From Thecamonas trahens ATCC 50062 (taxonomy: Eukaryota > Apusozoa > Apusomonadida > Apusomonadidae), in NCBI RefSeq assembly GCF_000142905.1, contig NW_013657676.1, positions 1 through 64,000 of the forward strand: 64,000 bases of DNA, given 5' to 3'. Both the position numbers and the translations under genes were made by a program. The notes below the pieces were generated by a model that worked only from the letters and a program-made list of their open reading frames with translations, was not told the origin of the DNA and ran no database searches. Below are positions 43,904 through 54,409 of this stretch, piece by piece. Within the stretch, counting starts at the first letter, position 1. Every line of letters starts with the position of its first letter.

Positions 43904-44757
43904 ATGGATGGCGACGGCTTTGTGGTGGTAGGGCGCAAGAGAGGCGGGAAGAGGGTGCGGCAAGGGCGGAGGGGGGAGGAGGTGTGTCCAAGGAGGTGCC
44001 TGCGAGGCAGCGAGGTCAAGAGCCCGAGGACGAGGTCGGTCGAGGTGGCGAGCTGGCGGCTCTCGTCCACGGACGGGTGCAGTCGGCGGTGGACGAGCTG
44101 CGGCGATCGGATTTTTGGCACGTGTTTGCGGAAGACATCCTGCCGCGAGTGCAAGAGCTGGCGGAGGATCGACGGGTAGTGGTGCTGGCGGCTGGGCTCG
44201 GACGGATGGTTGGATCGCGGGTTGCGCAGCTACAGCTGGCGCTCTTGCTGCAGTTGGCGGATGCGCTCGGTGCAGATCGGGAAGCCGGCGACGTCAAGGT
44301 CTTTGATCCTGCCTTTGACGAGGGCAGCGATGTGGCGGCGCTCGCCAGCCTGCCTGATGAGCTTGGCGGGCCGCTCGAGGTGGCTGCGGCGTGTCTGACC
44401 AGCGCTGAGCTGGAGGATGCCCTGGCAAACAGTGCGAGTGGCGATGGCAACGTGCTCCTCATTTGCTACCTTCCGCACACCGATGCTGAGTTGACGGCCC
44501 AAGTGCTGACGGCACTTGAGACTGCGGGTGAGAACGCAGCGGTGATCGTTGCCAACTCGATCACGGACCACGTGGAGCTGGTGGAGGCTGTGGCGACGTA
44601 CAAGCGCAAAGGGTCCGAGACGCTTGTACGTGCGCTGCGCGAGGCGTGTGTGGTGGCGGACGAGGTGCCGCTGCCCGAAGCCGAGGCGCACGCGCTGTGT
44701 GTGGGTGCGTTCAATGGCCTTGCGCTCCACGTCGTCGCCTGCGCGAACGCGATGTGA
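43904..44757 (+). CDS. SRR1-domain protein (one frameshift)
   Basis: 284 residues if one G is added to the GGGGGG run near 43971. The N-terminal MDGDGFVVVGRKRGGKR is the basic stretch typical of SRR1-like proteins. The domain follows: VLAAGLGRMVGSRVAQLQLALLLQLADAL, then DVKVFDPAFDEGSDVAAL and LLICYLPHTDAELTAQVL, which match the SRR1 family pattern of a short-circuit check for '...G.G....S..AR.QLA....L' and 'Y.P.C...L'. In plants SRR1 affects light signalling and the clock; SRRD in animals is linked to haem and the circadian clock. The biochemical function is unknown. Convergent with the PLC gene, 39 bp apart. Confidence 0.72.
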
Positions 44758-44796
44758 GGGCGAGGTCGGCTGTAGTTTCAATGCGCTTGCACGTGG

Positions 44797-47303
44797 CTAT
44801 GTGAACTGAAAGTTGACAAAGAGCGAGGCCATGGGCACCGGCACGTCCTTAACAGTCGAGAGCTGGACGTGGCGGTAGCCGGAGCGGATCGAGGTGACGG
44901 GGAGGGCGGCGTAGGCGATAAAGTCGTCCTTAGAAAAGTTGTCCGAGTCCATGACGCGGAAGAGGACGACGGCGAGCTCGGGGGCGGCTAGCTTAAAGGT
45001 CGTCTCGTGCTCCCAGACTGGATTAAACCCGTTGTTCTTGACGACCTTGGTCTTGGACGATGCAATGTCTTGTGGAACGCCAAAGACGGAGACTATGACG
45101 TACGGGTCGATGATATCACCCTTGGCGCCCGAGATGCGTGGGAGCTGCCAACCAGACTTAACCGAGACCTTGCAGGACATGACATGCGACTCGAGGGCAG
45201 AGGGCGACCACTCGATAGCCGGCGAGCGGAGGTAGTACGGCTTGAGCTTGTAGCCCGAGTTCCCGTTGTCGTTGAAGAAGCCTTGGTTGAGCCACATGCG
45301 GAGGCCTGCGGTCTGGTAGTTGAGGGCGACGAGCTGGGCGCCGATGCACCAGGCCGGGAACGGGTCGTAGTTGGACGAGTCGAAGCGGGTGCCCTTGGGG
45401 TAGACCCGGGCGAGCTGGCGCTTGCAGTAGTCGACCATGGCAGCCGACGAGAGCTTGACCAGCTTGCCGATCTTGTTCTCGGAGAACGAGCTCATTTTCC
45501 GGGCGTCGGCCAGCTCGGAAGTGAACGATTTGAAGTGGACAGCTTTGAGGTGGATGAGCTGTGAGAGCTCGGCGGCGACCTTTTCTTTGGGTGCCTTGGC
45601 CTTGGGCGTGACAGCGCGGGCGATGCCCTTGGTCATTGACATGGTTGTGGATGAGACCTTGCGGGTGAGCGAGCCGAGCCTGCCGAGGGTGGAGCGCGAG
45701 CGCGCCTTTGACGAGCTGCCCGAGTTGCTGCCCTCGCCGCCAAAGCCATCGATGGCGTCGTCGAGCTCCTCGTCGGTATCAAACTCGTCAGACTCGAGCT
45801 CTGAGTCATCGTTGTCACCGGTGTTGTTGCTCGCCGACGAGCGCGAGGCCTTTGCGCGGCCGTCGCTTTCTTCCTCCTGCTGCTCGTCGGCGCCCTGGGC
45901 GACGCCTGAGCCCCCGGCTGCAGCCGCTTCGTCGTACTCGTACTCGTACTCGTCGTCCGAGATGGTATCGCTGACGACGACGGTCTTGCCCTTGAGCAGG
46001 ATCTTGTGCTTGAGCTCGTTGGGCGAGGGCAGGGCGCGCGAGGAAGGGAACGGCGGAGGGAGCATGTCGCCAAAGACTTCGGTCATGATGTCGGCCATGA
46101 CGGCCTGCTGGGCGTGAGAGCAGTGGTTCTCGAGTGAGAGGATGACTGGATAGTCGGAGACGGCAAAGGCGTGGGTCTTGATGCACTCAATGACGTCGCG
46201 AAACTTGATGCGCGAAGTGAGGGTGCGGCCGTGGTAGATGAGCGGCTCGTTGTCGGGCCCGTCCCAGCAGTCGAGCTCGACGCAGCGGCAGCCCTTCTTG
46301 AGCGCATACTCGTACATCTCGACCGAAGACGCGCCCTTGAGCTGATCGCCACTGCAGTAGGTATTGTGCGACGAGGCAACAAAGTAGTGCGAGAGCGGCT
46401 GGTCCATGTTCTGGTACACTCGCTTGTGCTCGGGTGCCCGCCACGAGTTGTGCACCTCGGACGTCATGTAGCTCGTAAAGCCCGATAGGTACAAATGCCG
46501 TGCCGAGTCGGAGCCCTCGAGCGTGTGGATGAGGCCGACAACGTCGTTGACTGTCACGCCGAGCTCCATCTGCTCGTTGATGAGGAACTCGCGGAACTGC
46601 TCCGGCGTCAGGTGGTCGCTGTTGCCCGAGTACTGCGCAAACACCGCGTTGATCTCCGGCCGGTTGCGGAGGTTGTTGAGAAAGGCCATAAACTCGGTAA
46701 AGTTGAGCGTGCCGGACTTGTCAACGTCGACCTCCTGTCAACGATGTGAGCGTTGTGGTCAGTGAGTCCCAATCCTCCCCCCCCCCCCTGCATACACTCA
46801 CCCACGCCACACATAACCACCACCACACATCGGTGATGCCCTCATCACACACCACACACGCAGCGGCTGTCATCACAGTCATCCGTACGTTAAACTTGGA
46901 CTTGAGCACCTTCTTCTTGACAGTGAGGTTGAGCCTCGGAATGAGGGCAGCGATCTGGCAACATTGCCATTGATCGAGGAGGCGGGGAAGGGGAGCAGGG
47001 GAGCAGGGGAGAGCGAGCGAGAGCGAGAGAGCGAGCGAGCGAGAGAGCGAGCCAGCGAGAGAGCGAGCCAGCGAGAGAGCGAGCCAGCGAGAGAGAGAGC
47101 CAGCGAGAGAGCGAGCGAGAGAGAGAGAGAGCCAGCGAGAGAGCGAGAGAGCAAGCGAGTGAGCAAGCGAGCGAGAGAGAGCCAGCGAGAGAGCGAGAGA
47201 GCAAGCGAGAGAGCAAGCGAGCGAGAGAGCGATGCGGACCCAGAGCGCAGCCACGGACAAGACAACCCACACATCACAGATGAGTGCACACATACATACA
47301 CAC

Positions 47304-47334
<31 letters not shown>

Positions 47335-47701
47335 AACACATACACGCACAAGAACAACACAATCACCTGCACCATAGCCTCCCCGAGAGCCTAGATGTCG
47401 TCCAAGGTGATGACCAGCAGTAGCTAATTCGCCCCAACCAACCACCGCATCGCGCCGCACCACCACCGCACCGCACCACCACCACAGGGAAGCCAGGGAA
47501 GCCAGGAAAGCCAGGAAAGCCAGGGAAGGAGAGGAAGGAGGGGGATGGGATGGGCAAGGTCAGTGCGCAAGACGTATACACACTACATACCTCTTTGCGG
47601 TTGAGCGAACCGTCTCCGTCTGTGTCGGCCTTGCGCCATTCACGGGCAACGAGGAGGAAGAACGGGTCGACGTCCGGGAGTGCGGGAGCTGTCGACGACA
47701 T
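44797..47701 (-). CDS. Phosphoinositide-specific phospholipase C (four exons)
   Basis: Exons 47591-47701, 47367-47390, 46889-46954 and 44797-46734 join in phase 0 to give 712 residues. EF-hand loops are DTDGDGSLNRKE (26-37, ending exactly at the first splice) and DVDKSGTLNFTE (70-81). The X box has LSHYFVASSHNTY and ELDCWDG...IYHGRTLTS, with catalytic His near 190 and 235. An acidic/Ser linker separates it from the Y box (KLVKLSSAAMVDYCKRQLARVYPKG; FPAWCIGAQLVALNYQT). A C-terminal C2 domain follows (DPYVIVSVFGV, NGFNPVWEHE). No PH domain, so closest in layout to PLC-zeta or plant PLC. It cleaves PIP2 to IP3 and diacylglycerol under calcium control. Introns are 200, 412 and 154 bp. Confidence 0.92.
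46990..47232. repeat. GA-rich (GAGC/GAGA)n repeat in PLC intron 2
   Basis: About 240 bp of GAGA, GAGC and CAGC units. It lies wholly inside the intron between 46954 and 47367. Ser/Leu and Arg/Glu reading frames across it are artefacts. Confidence 0.9.
47286..47350. repeat. (CACATA)n repeat in PLC intron 2
   Basis: CACATA/ACATAC units just upstream (in + coordinates) of the 24-nt exon at 47367-47390. Confidence 0.85.
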
Positions 47702-48284
47702 GACCACGGAATAGAGTCAGGTGCTTCTCAAACAAAGCCCAAAAAAAAATAAAAAGAAAGAAAGCAACCACAAAGGCAACGAATTGCTACTCAACAGCAG
47801 CTGATCAAGAGCTATCGCATCCGACTCACTTGGCCTTGGGAGCATGAACATCGACATGCTGGAAGGGTGTAGCTTGGATGGGAGAAGAGCGATGTGGGGT
47901 TGGGGCGGGAGGATGAGGCAGCAAGATCGCGCTCCCCGCGAGGCGTTTTTCAGGTCGATGAAAGATAGTGGTCCTGAAGAGCAGCTTGCGAATGATTGTA
48001 GCTAGTTATAGATGGGTAGGGCGAGGTGGCTGGTTGCTTACGGGCGGGTGCATGTATTGATGGTTTTAGGGGGTTCAGCGCTGATTAACCAAGCCCGAGT
48101 ATCGGGGTGTGATGACGAGACACACAAAATCATGATCTCCGATTTTGGCTTGCTCAGCTTCGAGCTCGCTGTTCAGTGGCACAGATCCACTCGCGTCGTC
48201 CATGGGACGCAGACTAAAGACGCTACGCCGACCCCGCATGCACGGTTGGAGCCCATCTTCTCCTCATTTTACGGTCTCCCGCAG
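47702..48284. other. Spacer between PLC and TMEM53-like genes
   Basis: 583 bp without a supported gene. An A-rich patch (AAAAAAAAATAAAAAG) lies at 47740-47756. It should carry the PLC promoter and the 3' flank of the TMEM53-like gene, both on the minus strand. Confidence 0.4.
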
Positions 48285-49339
48285 TCACAGTCGAGATCGG
48301 ACAAAGTGGTCGAGCTCCAGCCCATCCAACGAGCCGAGGAACGTTTCCAGCGCGCCGGCGTACCAATCTGGATGGAGCATGAGGTGGGTGCAGTGCGGCG
48401 GGACCCGAGTACCGTCTGGTGTGGGCGGGACCGGGTAGAGCTCGGCACGTAGGCCGGCGGTGACGAGGGCACGGGCCTGGGCCTCGATAAAGTCTGCAGG
48501 CGCGATGTTGTCGCTGGGCGAGTAGAAGAAGGCGACGGGGGCGCGGAGCGGCGGGCGCGGGAAGATCGATGTCCAGAACCGCGACTTCCACTTGCCGACC
48601 CAGGCGTTGAACGGCATGACCGCGTTCCAGTACAGCCAGAAGACGGTGTAGAGCGGGCCCCACGCGAGCCGCGGGAGCGACGAGACCTCCATGACGGCGT
48701 TGGTCCCGTTTGCAGCCGAGGCGTCGATGGGCGTCGAGTCAAAGACGACGCCAGCGACGGCGTGCTTGACCTGCGGGTAAAAGCCTCAATCCAGACAAGC
48801 ATGCGGATGTAGATGTAGACCGAGCCGGAGAAGACGTGAATGACAGCACGGGTCTTCGGCTCGTCGTCAACGAGCGCTGCCAGCGCCGCCACAGTCTTGT
48901 GAGCAATGCGGCAGGCGCGATCGACGCCGTACGTATCCGGCAGCGTTGGAGTGAAGAGCAGCCTCTTGCCAAAGCCACATCTCCCATACACCGCTGCGTA
49001 CTTTCCCATCTGCGCTCTTGTCGAGTAGTTCCACCCGAGCAAGAGGGCCAGCTGCGAGCTCCTCTTGGGCCGCGGCGCCGGCAACGAGATGGAATCGAGG
49101 TCGCTGATGCGGCGATCTTCATGGTCAGGATGGCAAGTAGCGTGGTCATCGACTTCCAGCCACATGCGATCGTTAAACTCGTCGACCTCGCCCGCCAGCT
49201 CGCCCTTTGAGCGGAGGATCTGGACGTCCTCTTCGGTCAGCTCAAAGTCAAAACCAATGTCCTCGAGCCGAGCATGAGCACAGCCTGGGTGCGGGACAGG
49301 AACAGGAGGCAACTGCTGTGTCCCATGTTCTCTATCCAT
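48285..49339 (-). CDS. TMEM53/DUF829-like alpha/beta-hydrolase-fold protein (one frameshift)
   Basis: 351 residues from the ATG at 49339 after one T is added in a TTTT run near 48780. Landmarks: LALLLGWNYSTRAQMGKYAAVY, VIHVFSGSVYIYIRML, AGVVFDSTPID (at the repaired join), PVAFFYSPSDNIAPADFIEAQ, and HPDWYAGALETFLGSL. These follow the DUF829 pattern, in which TMEM53 sits in the nuclear envelope of animals. The expected Ser-Asn-Gly-Gly elbow reads FSGSVYIYI, so the usual nucleophile environment is altered. Function is uncertain. Head-to-head with the 5'-nucleotidase gene across the gap. Confidence 0.75.
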
Positions 49340-50085
49340 ACTCTCTCGCCCGCACGCCCTTCCTCCACCCGCTCTCGGCCTCGGAGCGCAGTGTTGCGTG
49401 TCGAACCTTCGCCCCTGTTGCCCCCCCCCTNNNNNNNNNNNNNNNNNNNNNNNNNNNNNNNNNNNNNNNNNNNNNNNNNNNNNNNNNNNNNNNNNNNNNN
49501 NNNNNNNNNNNNNNNNNNNNNNNNNNNNNNNNNNNNNNNNNNNNNNNNNNNNNNNNNNNNNNNNNNNNNNNNNNNNNNNNNNNNNNNNNNNNNNNNNNNN
49601 NNNNNNNNNNNNNNNNNNNNNNNNNNNNNNNNNNNNNNNNNNNNNNNNNNNNNNNNNNNNNNNNNNNNNNNNNNNNNNNNNNNNNNNNNNNNNNNNNNNN
49701 NNNNNNNNNNNNNNNNNNNNNNNNNNNNNNNNNNNNNNNNNNNNNNNNNNNNNNNNNNNNNNNNNNNNNNNNNNNNNNNNNNNNNNNNNNNNNNNNNNNN
49801 NNNNNNNNNNNNNNNNNNNNNNNNNNNNNNNNNNNNNNNNNNNNNNNNNNNNNNNNNNNNNNNNNNNNNNNNNNNNNNNNNNNNNNNNNNNNNNNNNNNT
49901 CTCCCCTACCCCCCCTACCCGTCCTCGATCCCCCCCCCCCCCCTCCCTTCTCCCCTCTCCCCCTGTCCCCCACTGACCTGACCTGCCCTCACCCCACCGT
50001 CAGCCAACCGCCCCCCCTCCCCCCTCCCCGGCCCGCCCTCCCCCCGCCTCCCCCCCCCCCCCCGCACCTCACCTCACCCATCCCA
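49340..50085. promoter_or_regulatory. Poly-C divergent spacer containing an assembly gap
   Basis: Sequence on both sides of the gap is almost pure C/T with runs up to 15 C (49421-49429, 49929-49943, 50050-50063). It separates starts at 49339 (-) and 50086 (+). Confidence 0.5.
49431..49899. other. Assembly gap of 469 N
   Basis: Bounded by poly-C tracts, so probably a sequencing failure in low-complexity DNA. Confidence 0.99.
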
Positions 50086-51729
50086 ATGTCAGCCTCTCCC
50101 CTTCCGCGGATCCTGCACTTTAACGACGTGTACCACGTCCTCCCCCGGGAAAAGGAACCCATGGGAGGAGCAGCTCGGTTTGCCTCTGCCCTTGCAAGCG
50201 AGCCAGAGGCTCTTGTTCTGTTTTCAGGTGATGCTTTTGCACCTTCGATTGATTCAACCATTACCAAGGGTGCCCACATGCCGGCCATTCTCAACCAGTT
50301 TAACATTGCTGCTGCTTGCTATGGCAATCATGACTTTGATTTCGGGACAGAGCGCCTGGCTACCTTGCTCTCGCGGACAAACTTTCCTTGGATCTGCTCA
50401 AATGTCGATTCTCCCGATGACGGCGAGCCGCTGCTCGGCGCTCATCGCTACCTGGTCATCGAGTGGGCCGGCATCAAGGTCGGGCTGCTTGGCCTGGTCG
50501 AAATCGAGTGGCTCGACACCCTTGCCACCCTTGATAACGACGACGTGGTGTACAGCGACTTTGTGGAGAAGGCTACCGAGCTCGTTTCGCGTCTTCGCAA
50601 CGACGAGGGCGTCGATCTTGTCATTGCGCTCACCCACATGCGCGAGAACAACGACGAGCGCCTCGCCCGCGAGTGCGCAGGCATCGACCTCATTCTTGGC
50701 GGGCACGACCACTTTTTCAAGACTTCCGAGGTCGCCGCCGCCGACGGCTCGGGGTGGACCACCCGAATCTGCAAGTCCGGCACCGACTTTCGCGATCTCG
50801 CCGGCATCACCCTCGACATGGGGCTCGCCGGCAAGCCAGGCTTTGCCACCGTCGAGCACATCGCTATCACCGGCGAGCTCGACGAGCACCCCGACGTCGC
50901 CCCGCTTGTTGCCGCCGTCGGCGACATGCTCGGCGAGACGCTCGACAAGGTGGTCGGCACGTCTCTTGTCGAGCTCGACGCCCGCGCCGCCCACGTCCGC
51001 ACCGGCGAGACGAACCTCGGCAATCTCGTCACCGACATTGTGCGGATTGCCCAGGACTCGGACATCTGCATCCTCAACTCGGGCACGCTCCGCTCCGACG
51101 ACACCTACGGGCCGGGCGAGATCAGGGTCCGCGACATCACAGCCATTCTGCCCATGGAGGACATGATGGTTGTCCTCGAGCTCACTGGCGCCCAGATCCG
51201 CGCCGCCCTTGAGAATGGCGTCTCCAAGTACCCGACCCACGAGGGCCGCTTCCCGCAAGTCTCGGGCATCCTCTTTGTCTTTGATCCCGACGCCGTGCCA
51301 GGCGCCCGCATCGTCTCGGTCGACGTCGTCGCCGCCGACGGCTCCACCACCCCGCTAGACAGCGATGCCTCCTACCGCGTCTCTACCAAAGAGTACCTGG
51401 CCTCGGGCAAGGACGGTTTCACCATGTTTGCCGATGCCAAGGTTCTCGTCGACGGTGAGTGCGGCGTCATGCTCCCTACCGCCCTCCGCAACCACTTTAT
51501 CATGCTCAACACCCTTGCCGCTCTCCGCAACGCAGAGACATGCTTCCACAAGGCGGTGCGCTTCTTCCACGGCAACCTCGAGAGGGCCCACTCCGAGGAG
51601 GCGACCAAGTCTAGCGACGAGAAAGCGCGCCGCAAGTCGTTTTGGGACCGCGAGTTTGCCGTCAACACCCGCGTCGAGGGCCGCATCCGGACCGTCGGCC
51701 AAGACATGCCCTCCCTCTCTTCACCGTAG
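50086..51729 (+). CDS. 5'-nucleotidase/UshA-family metallophosphoesterase
   Basis: 547 residues from the ATG at 50086. Metallophosphatase motifs are in order: LHFNDVYHV (11-18), FSGDAFAPS (47-54), YGNHDFDFG (79-87), LTHM and GGHDHFF. The C-terminal 5'-nucleotidase domain has TNLGNLVTDIVRIAQDSDICILNSGTLR, then ILPMEDMMVVLELTGAQI and YRVSTKEYLASGKDGF. Family members hydrolyse nucleoside 5'-phosphates, UDP-sugars or 2',3'-cyclic nucleotides with two divalent metals. Unlike periplasmic or GPI-anchored members there is no signal peptide, so a cytosolic or unusual location is inferred. A basic C-terminal extension (KSSDEKARRKSFWDREFAVN) is added. The stop is 41 bp from the convergent Lys-rich gene. 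Confidence 0.9.
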   Translation: MSASPLPRILHFNDVYHVLPREKEPMGGAARFASALASEPEALVLFSGDAFAPSIDSTITKGAHMPAILNQFNIAAACYGNHDFDFGTERLATLLSRTNFPWICSNVDSPDDGEPLLGAHRYLVIEWAGIKVGLLGLVEIEWLDTLATLDNDDVVYSDFVEKATELVSRLRNDEGVDLVIALTHMRENNDERLARECAGIDLILGGHDHFFKTSEVAAADGSGWTTRICKSGTDFRDLAGITLDMGLAGKPGFATVEHIAITGELDEHPDVAPLVAAVGDMLGETLDKVVGTSLVELDARAAHVRTGETNLGNLVTDIVRIAQDSDICILNSGTLRSDDTYGPGEIRVRDITAILPMEDMMVVLELTGAQIRAALENGVSKYPTHEGRFPQVSGILFVFDPDAVPGARIVSVDVVAADGSTTPLDSDASYRVSTKEYLASGKDGFTMFADAKVLVDGECGVMLPTALRNHFIMLNTLAALRNAETCFHKAVRFFHGNLERAHSEEATKSSDEKARRKSFWDREFAVNTRVEGRIRTVGQDMPSLSSP

Positions 51730-51770
51730 TTGTTCCACCGTAGCCAACCGTAGCCTGCTCGACTCCATGT

Positions 51771-53393
51771 TTACGAGGATGACGAGAGATCGGCAAACAC
51801 ATCGCTGCTCGATGACGAGTCGGCACGGGCGCGGCCACGGCGGCGGCGGTCGCCGCCCGACTCGGACGACGAGTCGGAGAGGTTGGCAAAAACGTCCGAG
51901 GTCGACGATGATGAGCCGCCGCGGCGGCGACGGCCACGGCCGCGCCCGCGGCCGCCACCCGACGACGACGACGAGTCGTCCGACTCGGGATCGTTGTAGT
52001 CAAAGAGCGACGACGACTCGAGGATCGAGTCGGATGACGAGAGCGCGTCAAAGACGTTCTCCGACGACGAGCAAGCGTCCGAGGCAAAGACAGAGGTGGC
52101 GGCACGGCGACCGGCGTCCTCACCGCCAAACAGGCCGGACGAGTCGTCCGAGAGCGAGGCGTCGTCCGAATACGGCACGACGTCGTACGACTCGTCGTCG
52201 CCCGAGCCCGGGTCCGAGCCGCGAGTTGCCACCCGTGCCAGCAGGATCTTGAGCGCCTCCTTGAAAAACGCAATGTGCTCGCCGTTGCCGGTGTTAAGAT
52301 GGCCGGTACCGTCGACGTCGACCGCGCGGAAGGCCTTGACCAGATCCGCCACCTTGAGGTACTCAAAGTCAGACGAGGTGGCAAAGAACTTGCGGAACTT
52401 GGAGATGACCCGCGCCTTGGGCACATACCCGATCCCGTGGTACCCGACGACGTCGTCGACAAAGTCAAAGGCGTGCGAGTCGGATGGGTAGAGGAGCCAC
52501 CGCTCGACCGCCGTCGCGATCCGTCGCTTCTGGATCCGCACGTACCGCGCGTCCATGTCCTTCATGTTCTTGAGCTTGAGGTCGATGAGCTCGTGGTTCT
52601 CGCCCTTGTACCACGGCACAGGATCCGTGTCAAGCATCTCCTCCACCCCACCCACCGCCGCCCCGCGCCGTCGGTGGTGCCTGCCGTGCCGCCCGTGCTT
52701 GCCGCCGTGCGACGACCGTGACCGCCTGCTCCGCCGCCGCATCACCCGCTCACCGTACTCGTCGTACTCGCCGGCGTAGAAGCCATCGTCATACGCCGAG
52801 TACATCCCCAGCGCCGCGGGATCCATGTCCACCATCTCGTACTTGTGCGGCTTCGACTTGGCCTTGGTCTTGTGACTCCCTCTGACATACCGCCCGCTTC
52901 CAGGCGGCTGCGTCGACTTGCGCCGCCGCACCTTGGGCTTCAGCGCGTCCTCGCCCACGTCCACAAACCGGGTCACAGAGCTGGAGCTGCCACCCGATCC
53001 GGATCCCGACCCCGATCCCGAGCTCTTGCCCTTGTGACTCTTCCGCTTGCCCTTGCCCTTGCCCTTGCCCTTGCGACTCTTGCCCTTGCGGCTCTTGCCC
53101 TTGCCCTTGCCCTTGCCCTTGCGACTCTTGCCCTTGCCCTTTCCCTTGCGGCTGCCGTCAGCTTCTGTCTCCGATCCGTCTTCCGATGCGACCTTGCGGA
53201 TCTTCTTCGTCTTCTTCTTGATCTTGGTCTTCTTTGTCTTTTCGACCACCTTCTTCTTCCCCTTCCCCTTCCCCTTCCCCTTGCTCTTGCTCTTGGCCGT
53301 CTCGAACACGTTCTTCACCTCGTCATCACTCTCGGACGACTTCTTCTTGCTCACCTTCCTCCGCTTCTTCCGCTTTCCCTCGCCACCAGCCAT
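51771..53393 (-). CDS. Lys/Gly-repeat protein with acidic Ser tail, possible EF-hand-like loop
   Basis: 540 residues from the ATG at 53393. Not recognised as a family. Residues 1-140 are tandem KGKGK/SRKGK repeats, strongly basic with nuclear-signal character. The middle (about 260-400) is globular: NHELIDLKLKNMKDMDARYVRIQKRR, HAFDFVDDVVGYHGIGYVPKAR, then VADLVKAFRAVDVDGTGHLNTGNG, which looks like an EF-hand loop with DxDGTGxL but lacks a normal final Glu. The C-terminal 140 residues are a poly-Ser/Asp tail (SSSSSDVFADLSSSS) with an RGRGRG patch. The basic head plus acidic tail suggests nucleic-acid or chaperone-like binding; this is inference. Confidence 0.7.
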   Translation of the reverse strand: MAGGEGKRKKRRKVSKKKSSESDDEVKNVFETAKSKSKGKGKGKGKKKVVEKTKKTKIKKKTKKIRKVASEDGSETEADGSRKGKGKGKSRKGKGKGKGKSRKGKSRKGKGKGKGKRKSHKGKSSGSGSGSGSGGSSSSVTRFVDVGEDALKPKVRRRKSTQPPGSGRYVRGSHKTKAKSKPHKYEMVDMDPAALGMYSAYDDGFYAGEYDEYGERVMRRRSRRSRSSHGGKHGRHGRHHRRRGAAVGGVEEMLDTDPVPWYKGENHELIDLKLKNMKDMDARYVRIQKRRIATAVERWLLYPSDSHAFDFVDDVVGYHGIGYVPKARVISKFRKFFATSSDFEYLKVADLVKAFRAVDVDGTGHLNTGNGEHIAFFKEALKILLARVATRGSDPGSGDDESYDVVPYSDDASLSDDSSGLFGGEDAGRRAATSVFASDACSSSENVFDALSSSDSILESSSLFDYNDPESDDSSSSSGGGRGRGRGRRRRGGSSSSTSDVFANLSDSSSESGGDRRRRGRARADSSSSSDVFADLSSSS

Positions 53394-54409
53394 GATTCTT
53401 CTGCTCACTTATCATTCACCACCATCAACACTCTCTCGGTAAGCACCTTGTTTCGCCCCCCCCTCCCCCCCTCCCCCCCTCCCTCCCTCCTTCCTCGCCC
53501 ACTTCCTCTTCTCCAGGTCGTCGTTCGGCCGAGCCGCAATGTCGTCATTTTTTCCCTTGCCTGCTTGACTTTGTCGAACTCGTCTTGACCTCCACACCCA
53601 TAAACCCCAACTAAACCCACACGGTCGTGTTTGCGCTTCTCTGCTCTTCATTTACATATGCGTACCTCACAGTGGGAGAGTAGGGTAGCCCCGTTACACT
53701 TTGCTGAGTGACCAGCTGTTGCCGTCGCCCGTCGCCCGCCCGCCGTCGACCATTGCCTGAACCAACGGACGGCTCATGACGGCGAACAACGAACAGCGAA
53801 CAACGAACAACGAACAACGAACAACGAACAACGAACAACGAACAACAAACAACGAACAACGAACAACGAACAACGAACCACGAACAACGAACAACGAACA
53901 GCTAACGACATAGTACGAAGCGACAAACGTGCAACAGCAACGATCATCAAACTACAGCCTTCCTTCATGCCACCTACCACCATCCTGCTACTGCTGTCCT
54001 GCCACTACCACACTCTACCACCGTACTATTGCCATCACCGTCAACCGTCGCTCTCGTCAGTTGACACTGGCTGCCATGCACCGAAACCAGAAAAAATGGA
54101 ACAAAAACACCCTCCTTTTTCCCACCTCCGATCTTTCCTTCCTTCCCTCCGCCCCCCCCCCCCCCACCCCCCCGCTCCCCCCACCCCCCCTGCTCTCCTT
54201 CCCAACTTTCTCTCTTCCCATAATGTTTATCTCTATTTCATCGTTCCTCCTCCCTCTCCCCTACATCATCTCCGACCCCTCCCTCTTCCCTGCCTGGACA
54301 AAAAAACTGCTATGATCCACAAGGGACCCGCAAAACCCACGCCGAGCCGGCGCACTGCCCCCTCACACCGGTCTCCACATAGCTGTCTACTGCGTTCACC
54401 CGCGTCAAG
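53394..54409. other. Large divergent spacer with low-complexity tracts
   Basis: About 1 kb between starts at 53393 (-) and 54410 (+). It contains a C run near 53458, a (CGAACAA)n minisatellite, an A/C-rich middle and a long C-run block at 54150-54190. No supported gene. Confidence 0.5.
53782..53901. repeat. (CGAACAA)n minisatellite
   Basis: About 17 copies of a 7-bp unit with single-base variants (CGAACAG, CAAACAA, CGAACCA). Valine/Phe/Leu-rich frames across it are artefacts. Confidence 0.92.

Noticed and set aside
46721..47466. Ser/Leu-rich and Arg/Glu-rich frames around 47 kb.
   Set aside because: They translate GA and CACA simple repeats lying inside PLC intron 2.
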